Shown: positions 18,106 to 28,281, counted from the first letter of the stretch. The stretch: DNA of 64,000 nucleotides from CAIYRG01 sp963747255 (GCA_963747255.1 CAVVEG010000012.1:1-64000), one strand, 5' to 3'. Made by a program: numbers and translations. The notes: generated from the sequence alone by a model not told the origin.

Positions 18106-18427
18106 CCGGGAAACCCAAATGAGCCGCGCGTAAACCGGCGCGCGACATCAGAACCAGCCCAGGATGCCCGCTCGCAGGGCGTCGTGGATATTCGAAAGAA
18201 AATTCGGCGGCTTCAACATTTCGCCAAAGAGTGCTGACGCGGTATACAGTCAGCCGGTCGACCAATTGACACGCAAAGAACTGAATATTTCGAAACCCTG
18301 TTTCAGCAGCATCAAGAGCAGCTACGAACGGGCCGAGACGCGAGTGGCGATGGGGCAAAGATCGGCCATGATGCATTCAATCAACGCTGCTGTAACGCGC
18401 AAGTAATCCCGGCCAGGGAGGAATCCG
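18106..18427. other. Intergenic stretch without a convincing gene
   Basis: About 320 bp. Open frames exist on both strands (18164-18406 plus; 18095-18376 minus), but neither has a good ribosome site, a recognisable domain or a signal/membrane segment. A GGGAGGAAT sequence at the right end serves the next gene. Confidence 0.5.
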
Positions 18428-18880
18428 ATGACCGATCTTGCACTCGCAATCCTGCATCATCTGCTGGTTTTCACCCTGGCCGGCATAATAGCCTTCGAGA
18501 TTGCGGTGATCCGTCCTGGGCTGACAAGTGATGACATAACGAGAGTCGCGAGGGTCGATCTGTGGTACGGCATTCTCGCGGGTGCGATTTTGATCGTGGG
18601 GTTTTCGCGAGCGACATTCGCGGCCAAGGGGTGGGCCTACTATTCACACAATTGGCTGTTCTGGGCCAAGATCGGGGTCTTTGGGCTGGTCGGCTTACTC
18701 TCCATCGTGCCAACCTTGTCACTTCTGCGCTGGCGCAAAACCGCACGCCACACGAGCTTTGAAGTGGACGCACGGGAATTGCGCCATGTTCGTGGCCATC
18801 TGTTTGCCGAAGCCGCGTTATTCGCCCTGTTACCGATTTTTGCTGCCGGGATGGCTCGCGGCTACGGCTTGCTGCGCTGA
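18428..18880 (+). CDS. DUF2214 membrane protein
   Basis: 150 residues with four membrane segments: LALAILHHLLVFTLAGIIAFE, LWYGILAGAILIVG, LFWAKIGVFGLVGLLS and LFAEAALFALLPIFAAGMA. The histidine pair in ILHHLLVF and the ARVDLWYG motif fit the DUF2214 family of alphaproteobacterial inner-membrane proteins. Function unknown. GGGAGGA precedes ATG 18428. Confidence 0.8.
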   Translation: MTDLALAILHHLLVFTLAGIIAFEIAVIRPGLTSDDITRVARVDLWYGILAGAILIVGFSRATFAAKGWAYYSHNWLFWAKIGVFGLVGLLSIVPTLSLLRWRKTARHTSFEVDARELRHVRGHLFAEAALFALLPIFAAGMARGYGLLR

Positions 18881-19025
18881 TCTACTGCTCGGATCATTCG
18901 CGCCTGAACGGCTTTTTGGGCTGAACTGGCTCCAGCGCCACTCGCCGGTCCTTTCAGGCACTCGCGCACAGGGTGTACCATCTCTCTCGAGACGTGCCGG
19001 GCAAAACCCTGAAACGGAGGAGAGC

Positions 19026-19922
19026 ATGACTTCGGGACGGCGAAATTTCCTTCTCCTGCTGATGTTGGCATCGACGGCGGTGGCGCCGGTGTTCGCGCAG
19101 CCGAAAGAGTCCACATCGATCCCGAATCTCTCGGGTATCTGGACGCATTCGATTCCCGGGTTCGAGCCCCTGACATCGGGCCCCACCGCGCTCATCAACA
19201 CGCAGCGCCGCGCGAACGGCACCGGCAACATCCTGAAGCTCGCCGGCGATTACACCAATCCGATCCTGACGCCTCAGGCCGCGGAGATTGTGAAAATGCA
19301 TGCCGAACGCGGCCTGAACAACATCGGTGATCCGAATCCACGCAACCAGTGCTGGCCTTCCGGTGTGCCTTTCGTGTTCACAGACCGTCCAACCGAGCTG
19401 CTGCAGCAAAGGGACAAGGTCACCATCATCTATGGCCACGATCATCAAGTCCGCCACGTGCGCTTGAACGCGCAGCATCCCGCAAAGGTAATCGCGACCT
19501 GGTACGGCGACTCCGTTGGCCACTATGACGGCGATACGCTGGTGATCGATACCGTCGGGATGAAGATGGGGCCATACTCCATGATTGACTGGTATGGCAC
19601 CCCGCGCAGCGAGGCACTGCACATCATCGAACGCTACCGGATGCTCGATTACCAGGCCGCAAAAGACGGATTCGAACGGGACGCAAAGCAGCATAACAAC
19701 GCCCCCGGGATGCCGATTCCGAACGCTTCCGGCAAGTATTTGCAGCTTGCGTTCACGATCGAGGACAAGAACGTCTTCACCACGCCGTGGACCGCGACAA
19801 TGACGTATCGAACCGACGGAGACAGCCCGCTGGACTGGCCTGAAGATGTGTGCGCCGAAAACCGCATGTGGTATCCGGGAAAAGAGGCCGACGTGCCACG
19901 CGCGATCGCGCCGGATTTCTGA
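19026..19922 (+). CDS. Secreted paralogous family protein, copy 2
   Basis: 298 residues from ATG 19026 (CGGAGGAGAG upstream). Signal peptide with an RR start (GRRNFLLLLML...VFAQ), then NLSGIWTH, GDYTNPIL, PRNQCWPSGVPF, QVRHVRLNAQHP, SVGHYDGDTLVIDTVG, LHIIERYRM, IEDKNVFTTPW, CAENRMWYPG and a terminal APDF. Same family as copies 1, 3, 4 and 5. Convergent with the LVIVD protein gene. Function unknown. Confidence 0.82.
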   Translation: MTSGRRNFLLLLMLASTAVAPVFAQPKESTSIPNLSGIWTHSIPGFEPLTSGPTALINTQRRANGTGNILKLAGDYTNPILTPQAAEIVKMHAERGLNNIGDPNPRNQCWPSGVPFVFTDRPTELLQQRDKVTIIYGHDHQVRHVRLNAQHPAKVIATWYGDSVGHYDGDTLVIDTVGMKMGPYSMIDWYGTPRSEALHIIERYRMLDYQAAKDGFERDAKQHNNAPGMPIPNASGKYLQLAFTIEDKNVFTTPWTATMTYRTDGDSPLDWPEDVCAENRMWYPGKEADVPRAIAPDF

Positions 19923-19954
19923 AGCGCCGGAAACGCATCGGGGCGGCGGGCTAA

Positions 19955-21517
19955 CTACTCAGCGACTGCTTCGGCGACGATCGCCTTGCCCTGCTGCGTC
20001 TGCAAGTACGAGTCGGTAAAGCGCAAAACCTGAAAACCGCCGGCATCACCGGCGATCCATAGATTCAACCCCTGCCGTTTCCCGTCAGCGGCCGGAACTT
20101 TGACAAAGCGCGCCAAACCAGCCTGCTTTTCAACGGTTCGATCGACACCCGGCGACCAGCTGCCGGATCCGGGAAGAAAGGCCTTTCGCGGAGCCCGGCC
20201 CTTCCAGTACGCGACCTCTGCAGGGTGGAGGGGATCGCGAATGTCGTAAACGCGCGTGCCTGCACCTCTTGAACCACAAGCGGCCATCGTCGGATTTATC
20301 GGACGGTCTACAGCGCATCTTTCAGTGGAGTAGTCGAGGGGGCCGCCGCCGGCTTCTGGCGGCTCAGCAAGGAATTTCGTGCAGTTCCTGGGGTCATGCA
20401 CCTCGAGCATGATCCTGGAGACGATTCTGGGCTTCGTCTCGTCGGTTATGTCGATGACGTTGGAATACCCGTACGGTGACGCGCCCCGGGCACATGCCGC
20501 CGCCAGACGACCGACGCCTGCTTGCCCGCCGGACTCGTCGGTGCTGATCAGGTACGAGCGCCCATGGGAGAAGAAGGGGAGCATCTGTTCGACCTGCCCC
20601 TGATCATCCCAGAAGAGCTTGGCGATAACCCGGATTTGTGGATTGGGGCGACGGACCTGAATGTCGCCGATGTCCAGGATCACCAGGCCGTCCGGTCCGA
20701 AGGATGAATTGTTCGGCGGAACGCCGAAGTTGCCCGGTTGCCCGGCGTACAAACGCGTGCCGTCGCTGTTGGTGTTGACGTCGTGAGGCCGGCCATCACC
20801 GGTGAACGTCCAGTTGAGGAGCCACTTCGCATTATACGGATTGGTTACGTCGATAATCGGCAGGATGCCGCCGGCGCCCCGAAACTGCTGGCCAATGTAG
20901 TATGTCTTTCCGTCTTCGGCCCAGCCGCCCATGTGGCCAAAGCTATTGGGCACCGTGATGCTGGACGCCAGCCTCGGATGGGCGCAGTCCCCATTCAGGT
21001 CATAGACAGCGAAATTCGGGCCGTTACTTTGCGCCAGCCCGAGGAGTCCGCGCTTTTCATTCACCTTGTTGTTTTCGTGCGGGCTGAGCCCGGCCGGAGT
21101 GTCGGCGAGATACGCGGTCGCCCGTGGATTCCCTGGATCCGAAACATCGATGACCACGATACCGGGGTGCGCCTGCCGCGGGTTATTTTCCGTAGCCATG
21201 TACGCGCAGTGATCAAAGTATGACGGCCCGTCCTGCGAAAAGGCCCCCTCCCCCCGGAATTGGCCGACGAGCTCGAGATTGCAATTGTAGCCGCGTTCCA
21301 AGTCGCCGCTCGCGCGTTCCTCCGAAGTGGTCTGGCCCTGCAAACCGCGCTCGGTGCGATCCGTAGGGCCGCATTTGGCCTTGGGCACCGGCCCCATCGA
21401 TCCGATCTCGCTGGCCCGTTTGTCCGCGGCGGCGGCGAAGGCCGAATTGCAGAATAAAAGACCCAGCAACAAGACAACTGAAATTGCAAATCTGCTGACC
21501 ACGGGCCCCTTGCGCAT
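19955..21517 (-). CDS. Secreted LVIVD/beta-propeller protein
   Basis: 520 residues from ATG 21517. Signal peptide (FAISVVLLLGLLFCNSAFA), then repeated propeller blades of the LVIVD type: IVVIDVSDPGNPRATAYL, LPIIDVTNPYNAKWL, LVILDIGDIQ, SNVIDITDETKPRIV, TRVYDIRDPLHPAEVAYW. Several conserved cysteines and histidines (DHCAYMATE, VHDPRNCTKF) recall selenium-binding-like or methanethiol-type propellers, but metal ligands cannot be fixed. Probably periplasmic or surface exposed. Function unknown. Confidence 0.75.
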   Translation of the reverse strand: MRKGPVVSRFAISVVLLLGLLFCNSAFAAAADKRASEIGSMGPVPKAKCGPTDRTERGLQGQTTSEERASGDLERGYNCNLELVGQFRGEGAFSQDGPSYFDHCAYMATENNPRQAHPGIVVIDVSDPGNPRATAYLADTPAGLSPHENNKVNEKRGLLGLAQSNGPNFAVYDLNGDCAHPRLASSITVPNSFGHMGGWAEDGKTYYIGQQFRGAGGILPIIDVTNPYNAKWLLNWTFTGDGRPHDVNTNSDGTRLYAGQPGNFGVPPNNSSFGPDGLVILDIGDIQVRRPNPQIRVIAKLFWDDQGQVEQMLPFFSHGRSYLISTDESGGQAGVGRLAAACARGASPYGYSNVIDITDETKPRIVSRIMLEVHDPRNCTKFLAEPPEAGGGPLDYSTERCAVDRPINPTMAACGSRGAGTRVYDIRDPLHPAEVAYWKGRAPRKAFLPGSGSWSPGVDRTVEKQAGLARFVKVPAADGKRQGLNLWIAGDAGGFQVLRFTDSYLQTQQGKAIVAEAVAE

Positions 21518-21807
21518 TGTTTCGTCCTCGCTGTGCAAAGCACTCAACTGTCGGCGGACCGCCAGATCCTCGTCATCATGGGCGCGCTGCCGGCAGCGCG
21601 TTCAGGAACGCGGGCGCATGCTTCCAGTACTCGGCGCCCCCTGCTGTGCCTTCATACGGCACTTTCTGGTGGGCGCGAAAGCGGGCTATCGCCCCGGTGC
21701 GGGTGAAGAGACCTCGACTGCGTTTCTGGAAGATGTCTGCGCGCATTCAAACGACGGCGCGAAAAGTGTAACATCGTCGCCTCAACAGGTTTGTACGGGG
21801 CCGAAAT

Positions 21808-23628
21808 ATGAGACTGCTGGCGAAAACCGGCGCGATTCTGGTGGTCGCCGGTTTGTGCGCCGTACCGGCGAAAGCACAGGACGGCGGCGCGCTCTTCAAC
21901 ACCTATTGTGCAATCTGCCACAGCGCCGGCAATTCGCAGGCACCCGGCCGCGACGCGCTGGGCCGGATGGCGCCCGAGCAGATTCTGCAGGTGCTCGAAC
22001 GAGGATCGATGAAAGCTCAGGCCGCTGAGCGTAGTCGCGCTCAACGGCGCGCGCTCGCGGAGTACATTTCAGGCAAACCACTGCCAACCGCACCGGCGAT
22101 CATTCCTGCCTCTGCATTCTGCGCGGGTTCGGGCGCGGAATTCCGGAATTCAATGACGGGGCCGGTCTGGAATGGTTGGGGCGCCGGAATCACCAATACG
22201 CGTTTTCAGCCGGCGGACAGTGCCGGAATGACCGTGCGCGATGTTCCCAATTTGAAGTTGAAATGGGCGTTCGGCCTTCCGGGAGCGACTTCGGGCGGAA
22301 CGCAACCCGTTGTCGCGAACGGACGCATTTATGTCGGAGACGCGGAAGGAGACCTGTTTGCACTCGATGCGAAGAGCGGTTGCGTTTTCTGGCGCGTCGA
22401 AGTGGAAGCCGGGATCAGAAGCGCCATCACGCTTGGCGAGGGCACCGACGGCGGATTAACGGCCTGGTTCGGCGATCAGGCGGCGAATATGTACGCGGTG
22501 GACGCGGCAACAGGAAAACTGCGCTGGAAGGTCAAGGTGGATGACCATCCGCAGGCGGCCATCACCGCCGCACCCGCGATCCATGCGGGCCGGTTATATG
22601 TGCCGGTGTCGTCCCGCGAAGAAGCCAAGGTGGCCGATCCGAGGTATCCATGCTGCATGTTTCGCGGCAGCGTGCTCGCCCTCGACGCTGCGACCGGCAA
22701 GTCCATCTGGAAGACTTATACAATCGAGGGCAAACACGTCGCCGGCCAGAAGAACAGCGCCGGAATGGCGATTGTCGGGCCCTCCGGCGGGCCCGTGTGG
22801 AATACGCCGACAATCGATGTGGAACGGAACACCTTGTACGCCGGTACCGGCAACAACTACTCGCCTCCCGCGACGGCACTTTCCGATTCAATCCTCGCCA
22901 TTGACATGGCGTCCGGAAAAATAAAATGGCACCGTCAGCAGACGGAGAATGATATCTGGAACGGCACGTGCCGGCGCGCCGACCGTGAACCCGCCGCCTG
23001 CCCCGATGCGGAAGCGCCGGATGTGGATTTCTCGGTGTCGCCCATCCTTGTCAAATCCGGGAACGGACGATCACTGCTGATCGCGGGAAACAAGTCCGGG
23101 ATGATCTGGGCACTGGACCCGGACCAACAGGGAAATATCGTCTGGCAGCAGCAGGCCGGCAAAGGCAGCAGCGGTGGTGGAGTGCTGTGGGGTCTCGCGG
23201 CGGATGGCGACAGAATCTATGTGCCGAATGGTTTCTTCGACGCAAAATCGCCAAACGCATCGGGCGGAATGGCGGCACTGGACATCCGCGCCGGCCACCT
23301 TGTCTGGAGCACTCCGAACCCGCCCTGCGCCGACCTGAAATCCTGCAAACCAAGTCATGCCGCCGCCGTGACCGCGATTCCGGGAGCGGTGTTCTCCGGA
23401 ACCATGGATGGCCAGCTTTATGCCTATTCGGCGGAAACCGGCGAAATCATCTGGCGGTTCAACTCCGTGCAGAATTACTCCACCGTGAACGGAGTAACGG
23501 CCAATGGCGGCTCGATGAGCAATAGCGGTGCCACGATCGTGGATGGAATGCTGTATGTGCAATCTGGCTATTCCCACCACGGCGCAATTCTTCCGGGGAA
23601 TGTTCTGCTCGCCTTTTCTGTGAACTGA
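21808..23628 (+). CDS. Cytochrome c-PQQ dehydrogenase fusion (polyvinyl-alcohol dehydrogenase-like)
   Basis: 606 residues. Signal peptide (…AVPAKAQ), then a cytochrome c domain with heme site CAICH (C34-H38) and possible Met ligand near 68, followed by an eight-bladed PQQ propeller (VPNLKLKWAFGLPGATSGGTQ; LFALDAKSGCVFWR; SVLALDAATGKSIWK; SILAIDMASGKIKW; GQLYAYSAETGEIIWRF). Heme domain first and propeller second is the order in polyvinyl-alcohol dehydrogenase (cytochrome), a periplasmic quinohaemoprotein. The real alcohol substrate is not readable. Probably co-transcribed with the lactonase-like gene after it. Confidence 0.85.
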   Translation: MRLLAKTGAILVVAGLCAVPAKAQDGGALFNTYCAICHSAGNSQAPGRDALGRMAPEQILQVLERGSMKAQAAERSRAQRRALAEYISGKPLPTAPAIIPASAFCAGSGAEFRNSMTGPVWNGWGAGITNTRFQPADSAGMTVRDVPNLKLKWAFGLPGATSGGTQPVVANGRIYVGDAEGDLFALDAKSGCVFWRVEVEAGIRSAITLGEGTDGGLTAWFGDQAANMYAVDAATGKLRWKVKVDDHPQAAITAAPAIHAGRLYVPVSSREEAKVADPRYPCCMFRGSVLALDAATGKSIWKTYTIEGKHVAGQKNSAGMAIVGPSGGPVWNTPTIDVERNTLYAGTGNNYSPPATALSDSILAIDMASGKIKWHRQQTENDIWNGTCRRADREPAACPDAEAPDVDFSVSPILVKSGNGRSLLIAGNKSGMIWALDPDQQGNIVWQQQAGKGSSGGGVLWGLAADGDRIYVPNGFFDAKSPNASGGMAALDIRAGHLVWSTPNPPCADLKSCKPSHAAAVTAIPGAVFSGTMDGQLYAYSAETGEIIWRFNSVQNYSTVNGVTANGGSMSNSGATIVDGMLYVQSGYSHHGAILPGNVLLAFSVN

Positions 23629-23688
23629 TGATTCGTATGCTGATCGCCGATGTCCTTTTAACGCAACATGCCTGTTTGGGAGGACTCC

Positions 23689-24567
23689 ATGTCGATTCGT
23701 GTAGTGGCAGCCATTCTGGCCACGGCGTTGTCCGTAGCCGCCGCTTTTCTGCCGGCCAACGCCCAACAGCCACCGCAGGCGCCACAATCGCTGCGTCTTT
23801 ATGTTCTCGACTGCGGGATCATTACCCCTCCCAACGTCGATAACTACGGCTTCAAGCCGGGCGAAGTGGCCGAGACAAGGATGATCACGCCCTGCTTCCT
23901 GATCGTTCACCCGCGCGGCAGCCTGATGTGGGACACCGGCGAAATTTCCGACGGTGCGTTCGAGGACGGCGTCCGGCCCCAGAAGCTGGGTACGTTCACG
24001 GTCGATCGTCCGCTGCTCCCGCAGCTGGCTGCGATCGGCTATACGCCGGCCAACATCACCTATCTGGCGCTCTCGCACTACCATGCCGATCACGTCGCCA
24101 ATGCCAGCCTGTTCGCCGGCTCCACCTGGATCGTGCAGAAGGGCGACCGGGACCCCATCCTTGCGCCACGGCCGGCCACTCCATCGGCAGCAGGCCGCGT
24201 ACCGGATCCCAGGTTTTTTGCGGGCCTTGCCAACAGTAAGACAATTCTGTTGAACGGCGAAGATCACGATGTGTTTGGCGACGGCACCGTGGTCATCAAG
24301 TCGACGCCCGGTCATACGCCCGGGCACCAGTCCCTGTTTCTCAAGCTCGCCAACACCGGGAACGTGTTGTTGGCGGGCGATCTCTATCACTATCCGGAAG
24401 AGATCACGTTGAAGAAGATTCCGTCCTTCGACTCCAACAGGGAGCAGACTGCCCAAAGCCGCGCGATGATCGAAGAATTCGTGAAACAAAATCACGCGCA
24501 GCTCTGGATCCAGCACGATTTCACGGCCGGGATTAAGCGGAAACTCGCTCCCCAGTTTTACGATTGA
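23689..24567 (+). CDS. Secreted metallo-beta-lactamase-fold hydrolase, AHL-lactonase-like
   Basis: 292 residues from ATG 23689, with GGGAGG upstream. Signal peptide ends PANAQ. Dinuclear zinc motif SHYHADH (His130, His132, Asp134, His135), further ligands in STPGHTPGH, LLAGDLYH and IQHD. This is the layout of the AttM/AiiA-like N-acyl homoserine lactonase family. A signal peptide is unusual for quorum-quenching lactonases, so a periplasmic lactone or ester is a likely substrate: the neighbouring quinoprotein dehydrogenases would make lactones. Confidence 0.8.
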   Translation: MSIRVVAAILATALSVAAAFLPANAQQPPQAPQSLRLYVLDCGIITPPNVDNYGFKPGEVAETRMITPCFLIVHPRGSLMWDTGEISDGAFEDGVRPQKLGTFTVDRPLLPQLAAIGYTPANITYLALSHYHADHVANASLFAGSTWIVQKGDRDPILAPRPATPSAAGRVPDPRFFAGLANSKTILLNGEDHDVFGDGTVVIKSTPGHTPGHQSLFLKLANTGNVLLAGDLYHYPEEITLKKIPSFDSNREQTAQSRAMIEEFVKQNHAQLWIQHDFTAGIKRKLAPQFYD

Positions 24568-24643
24568 GCAAATCCATCATCGTCGCGCTGTCCGGCGCCG
24601 GGAATTGAAGCCCGTGGCCGCAACAAGAAAGCCGAAGGACATC

Positions 24644-25753
24644 ATGAAGAGACGGGAGTTCATCGCTCTTGCCGGCAGCGCAGCGGCCGCCTTTCCGCTC
24701 ACCGCGTCCGCGGCATCAGCGCAGGAGCCGGCGCCGCGAAGCCCGGTGCGCGAGGATTGGCTGGATCGGCACAAGGAGCCGGCACTCGAACCCGAGCTCC
24801 CCATCGTGGACCCTCATCACCACCTCTGGGTTCGGCCCGGATGGCGCTACATGCTGGACGACTTCCTCGCCGATACCCGTACCGGCCACAACATCGTTGC
24901 AACAGTTTTTGTAGAGGCGAGCTCGATGTACCGGAATTCCGGTCCGGTCGAGATGCGGCCGGTCGGCGAAACGGAATTCGTGAATGGGATGGCGGCGATA
25001 TGCGCCAGCGGATACTGCGGCAAGACCAGGGTCGCCGCCGGTATTGTCGGGCACGCCGAGCTGAAATTGGGTAGCCGCGTCGAGCCGGTGCTTGCCGCGC
25101 TCATGCATGCGGGCGGCGACCGGTTCCGCGGAATTCGCTATGGCACGGCCTGGAACGCCGATACGTCCCTCATGAATCCGAACAATCCGGTGCCGCGAGG
25201 ATTGCTCGGCGATAAGACTTTTCGTGAAAGCTTCGCGGTTCTCGGCCGCCTCGGCCTCTCCTTCGATGCTCTGGTTCTTCACCCGCAACTGAACGACGTC
25301 GCAAATCTTGCAGGCGCATTCCCGGATACGAAAATCGTGCTCAACCACGTCGGCAGGCTGGTCGGAACCGGCGCATATGCGGGCAGGTTACGCGAACAAT
25401 TTCCCCTCTGGGCTGCATCGATCAAAGCGGTGGCGGCGCACCAGAATGTCTATGTCAAAGTCGGCGGACTGGGCCAGGCCGTCAACGGTCTCGGATTTGA
25501 AAAGCAGGCCGATCCCCCCTCGTCCGAGATCGTGGCCAATGCGATGCGCCCCTATGTCGAGACCTGCATCGCCGCCTTCGGCACTCAGCGTTGCATGTTT
25601 GAAAGCAACTTCCCGCCCGACAAGGAAGGCTTCAGCTATCCGGTCTACTGGAATGCATGCAAGCTGCTCACGAAAGGCGCGAGCGCAACCGAAAGGGCTG
25701 ATCTTTTCGCCCGAACGGCCACACGCTTTTATCGGCTGAACGGAATTGGCTAA
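24644..25753 (+). CDS. Tat-exported amidohydrolase family protein
   Basis: 369 residues from ATG 24644. N-terminal twin-arginine signal (MKRREFIALAGSAAAAFPLT…AQ) predicts folded export. TIM-barrel amidohydrolase-2 motifs: IVDPHHHLW metal site, FRGIRYGTAWN, LVLHPQLNDVANLA, IVLNHVGRLVG, VGGLGQAV, RCMFESNFPPDKEG. Related enzymes hydrolyse lactones such as 2-pyrone-4,6-dicarboxylate or galactarolactone. It lies between a lactonase-like gene and a PQQ dehydrogenase on the same strand, consistent with one periplasmic oxidation/lactone-opening route. Confidence 0.83.
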   Translation: MKRREFIALAGSAAAAFPLTASAASAQEPAPRSPVREDWLDRHKEPALEPELPIVDPHHHLWVRPGWRYMLDDFLADTRTGHNIVATVFVEASSMYRNSGPVEMRPVGETEFVNGMAAICASGYCGKTRVAAGIVGHAELKLGSRVEPVLAALMHAGGDRFRGIRYGTAWNADTSLMNPNNPVPRGLLGDKTFRESFAVLGRLGLSFDALVLHPQLNDVANLAGAFPDTKIVLNHVGRLVGTGAYAGRLREQFPLWAASIKAVAAHQNVYVKVGGLGQAVNGLGFEKQADPPSSEIVANAMRPYVETCIAAFGTQRCMFESNFPPDKEGFSYPVYWNACKLLTKGASATERADLFARTATRFYRLNGIG

Positions 25754-25773
25754 CAGGGCGAAAGGAGTCCGTC

Positions 25774-27719
25774 ATGCGCAAGAGGTTCCCAGGCACGACA
25801 CGGAGCGGGACAATGGCGAGATTCACTTCAAGACTGGCTATGGGCGTCGCCCTTGCGGCGGCTCTTGGCCGACACCGGCGCCGCGCAGAAATCGTCGGGT
25901 GCGACCGACTGGCCGGCCAGCAATTACAACGAGAGCGGCAACCGGTACAGCCCGCTCGATCAGATTACCGCGGCCAATGTCGCCACACTTCAGCCGGCGT
26001 GGCGCTTTCATCTTAAGCCCGCCGGCTATACCGGCCCCTTGAAGCTTGACGAAGCGATCCCAGTGGTGATCGGCAACACGATGTATATCGCGTCGCCATA
26101 CGGCGCTGTCCACGCGCTGGACGCGACCACGGGCGTGGAGAAATGGAAGTTCCAGCTTCCCAACAATGACGTGCCCTCCAAGCGCGGCATCGCCTATTGG
26201 CCGGGCGGCAATGGCTCTCCACCGTCGATCATCTTCGGCGGACTTTCCGGAGGGATGTACTCCGTCAACGCGTCGAACGGCGTGTTAAACGACGCCTTCG
26301 GGAACAACGGCGTCGTCAGTCTGAAAACACCCGAGGTGATGCAGACGGGCATGTCAGAGGCGTACTCGCTGCTGTCGTCGCCGAGCATTTACAAGGATCT
26401 GATCATCACCGGCGCGGGCACCGGTGAAGGGCCCGGTGGATCAAACGGCGGTTCCGGACCCGCGGGCGATACGCGCGCCTGGGATGCTAGAACCGGCAGA
26501 CTGGTGTGGACGTTCCACACCGTGCCGCGCCCGGGGGAATTCGGTTACGACACGTGGGGCGGGGATAGCGCGAAGAACCGGTCCGGCGTGAATGTCTGGG
26601 GCTACACTTCGCTCGACGTCGAGCGCGGCATCCTCTACATGCCGCTCGGCGCCCCGAACAACGACCGCATCGGCAGCGATCGTCCCGGCAACAACCTGTT
26701 CTCGTCTTCCATCGTCGCCGTCGACGCGAACACCGGCAAGTATCTCTGGCACTTCCAACTGGTGCATCACGACATCTGGGACTACGACACCCAGTCGCCG
26801 CCGCTTGTCGTCGATCTGATCCGCAACGGGACCACCGTTCCTGCACTCATCATGGTGAACAAGACCGGTCTCCTGTTCACGGTCAATCGCGTCACCGGCA
26901 AGCCCATCTTCGATATCGTCGAGCGCCCGGTGCCGAAGAGCGACGTGCCGGGAGAGCAGGCCTCTCCTACGCAGCCGTTCCCGGTGAAGCCCGAGCCGCT
27001 GACGCAGATGACGATCTCGCGCGATCATCTCTACAAAGGTGAGCCGCAGCATCAGTCCTACTGCGAGCACATGGTGGACGATAACAACATGAAGCTGGGC
27101 GGGCCCTATATGCCGATCGCCTTGAACCGCTACAGCATTTCACCGCCGGGGCCGCAGGGCGGCATCAATTTCTGGGGCGGCTCCTACGATCCCCGGCTGC
27201 ACCTGTTCGTGTCGAACACCAATAACCTGTTCCAGCCGATGCGCCTCGTGCAGAAGCCGGACGGCAGCTACATCAATGCAGGGACCTCTTGCGGGTTTGC
27301 GCCGCTTCGGTGACGCCGAACAGGCATCTGCCGTGCGGGCCGACGCCCTGGGGCGAACTGGTTGCCGTCAACATGGATACAGGCGACATCGCGTATCGCA
27401 AGACTCTTGGCGTGACCGACATTTTTCCCGCGGGACTTCAGGACACGGGCCGCCCGAGCACCGGCGGCGTCATCCTCACCGCGGAGCGGCCTCACCTTCG
27501 TCGGCGGGACGGATGATTTCCGGTTCCGCGCGTTTGCGACCGCGACCGGCCAGAAGCTATGGGAGATCAAGCTGCCGTCATCGATCGAGGCAGACGCCCG
27601 TCACCTATCTGGGCGCGGATGGCAGGCAATTCGTGACGGTCGTGAGCACGGGCGGCAGCCTTACGGGGTCGGACGTCACAAACGACGAGATCATCGCCTT
27701 TGCATTGCCGAAGACGTGA
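25774..27719 (+). pseudogene. Soluble PQQ-dependent dehydrogenase (glucose/quinate type), multiply frameshifted
   Basis: Start at ATG 25774 after GAAAGGAG, with a signal peptide in frame 1 (…TSRLAMGVALAAAL). Near 25865 the reading shifts to frame 2, which carries the bulk: SGATDWPASNYNESGNRYSP, VHALDATTGVEKWKF, VWGYTSLDVERGILYMPLG, LWHFQLVHHDIWDYD, GGINFWGGSYDP. Near 27300 it moves to frame 1 (CGPTPWGELVAVNMDTGD), near 27485 back to frame 2 (GLTFVGGTDDFRFRAF) and near 27597 to frame 3 (TYLGADGRQFVTVVSTGG). The family oxidises sugars or polyols in the periplasm with quinone as acceptor; the usual N-terminal membrane domain is absent. Four shifts suggest a decayed gene or a poor-quality sequence stretch. 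Confidence 0.8.
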
Positions 27720-27776
27720 GCCGAATTGGAATGAGCCCGCGCGTTTAGATTAAGCCAATGTCCGCTTCGGAAACAT

Positions 27777-27853
27777 TGGTCGGAGAGAGAGGATTTGAAC
27801 CTCCGGCCCCCACGTCCCGAACGTGGTGCTCTACCAGGCTGAGCTACTCTCCG
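27777..27853 (-). tRNA. tRNA-Pro (anticodon CGG)
   Basis: Reads on the minus strand with acceptor stem CGGAGAG/CTCTCCG, a D arm with AGCTCAGCCTGGTAGAGC, anticodon loop TTCGGGA (anticodon CGG, codon CCG), and a T arm with GGTTCAAATCC. Discriminator A and the 3' CCA are both encoded. All four arms fold. Confidence 0.95.
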
Positions 27854-27971
27854 GTTCCGATGCAATAGGGCGATTTAAGGCCCGTTTAAGGCGGGCCTTA
27901 TATCATGGGCGCGGGCCGCGGCAACCCGCTCCCGGTTTTGCCATCGCACGGCCGCCGAGGTGATGACTGTC

Positions 27972-28184
27972 ATGATGAGACTGGTTGCCGGGTTCATTGT
28001 CGGAACTTTTTTCGGCATGTTTCTGGCCGCGACGTTTCCGAACGAACTGCGGGACACGCTCGAACTCGATGCTGGGCATGCTCGGAAAGTGAGCATCGCT
28101 GCGCGGATGCCCGGCAATTGCCGCTTCCGCGCACAAGCCTTATCAATGGGGCGTTCCGCCTGTTGGGGCGTAGCCAAGTGGTAA
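27972..28184 (+). CDS. Possible small membrane protein running into tRNA-Gln
   Basis: ATG 27972 lies behind GAGGTGA. The N-terminus (MMRLVAGFIVGTFFGMFLAATFPNELRDTLEL) reads like a real membrane-anchored small protein, while the second half is cysteine/arginine-rich and ends inside the tRNA-Gln gene. Either a short gene whose 3' end was replaced, a frameshifted remnant, or chance. No family recognised. Confidence 0.35.
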   Translation: MMRLVAGFIVGTFFGMFLAATFPNELRDTLELDAGHARKVSIAARMPGNCRFRAQALSMGRSACWGVAKW

Positions 28185-28235
28185 GGCACCGGATTTTGAT
28201 TCCGGCACGCGAAGGTTCGAATCCTTCCGCCCCAG
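28164..28235 (+). tRNA. tRNA-Gln (anticodon TTG)
   Basis: Acceptor stem TGGGGCG/CGCCCCA, D arm with AGCCAAGTGGTAAGGC, anticodon stem CCGGA/TCCGG with loop TTTTGAT (anticodon TTG), and T arm GAAGGTTCGAATCCTTC. Discriminator G; CCA is not encoded. Immediately downstream the base use and gene content change, so its 3' end is a possible integration point. Confidence 0.95.
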
Positions 28236-28281
28236 CTCATTGCTTCAAGGCAAGGCCGGTGGGGTTCACTGCGCGGGATTT

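Noticed and set aside
18095..18406. Overlapping open frames on both strands
   Set aside because: No ribosome site, domain or codon pattern in either; treated as non-coding.
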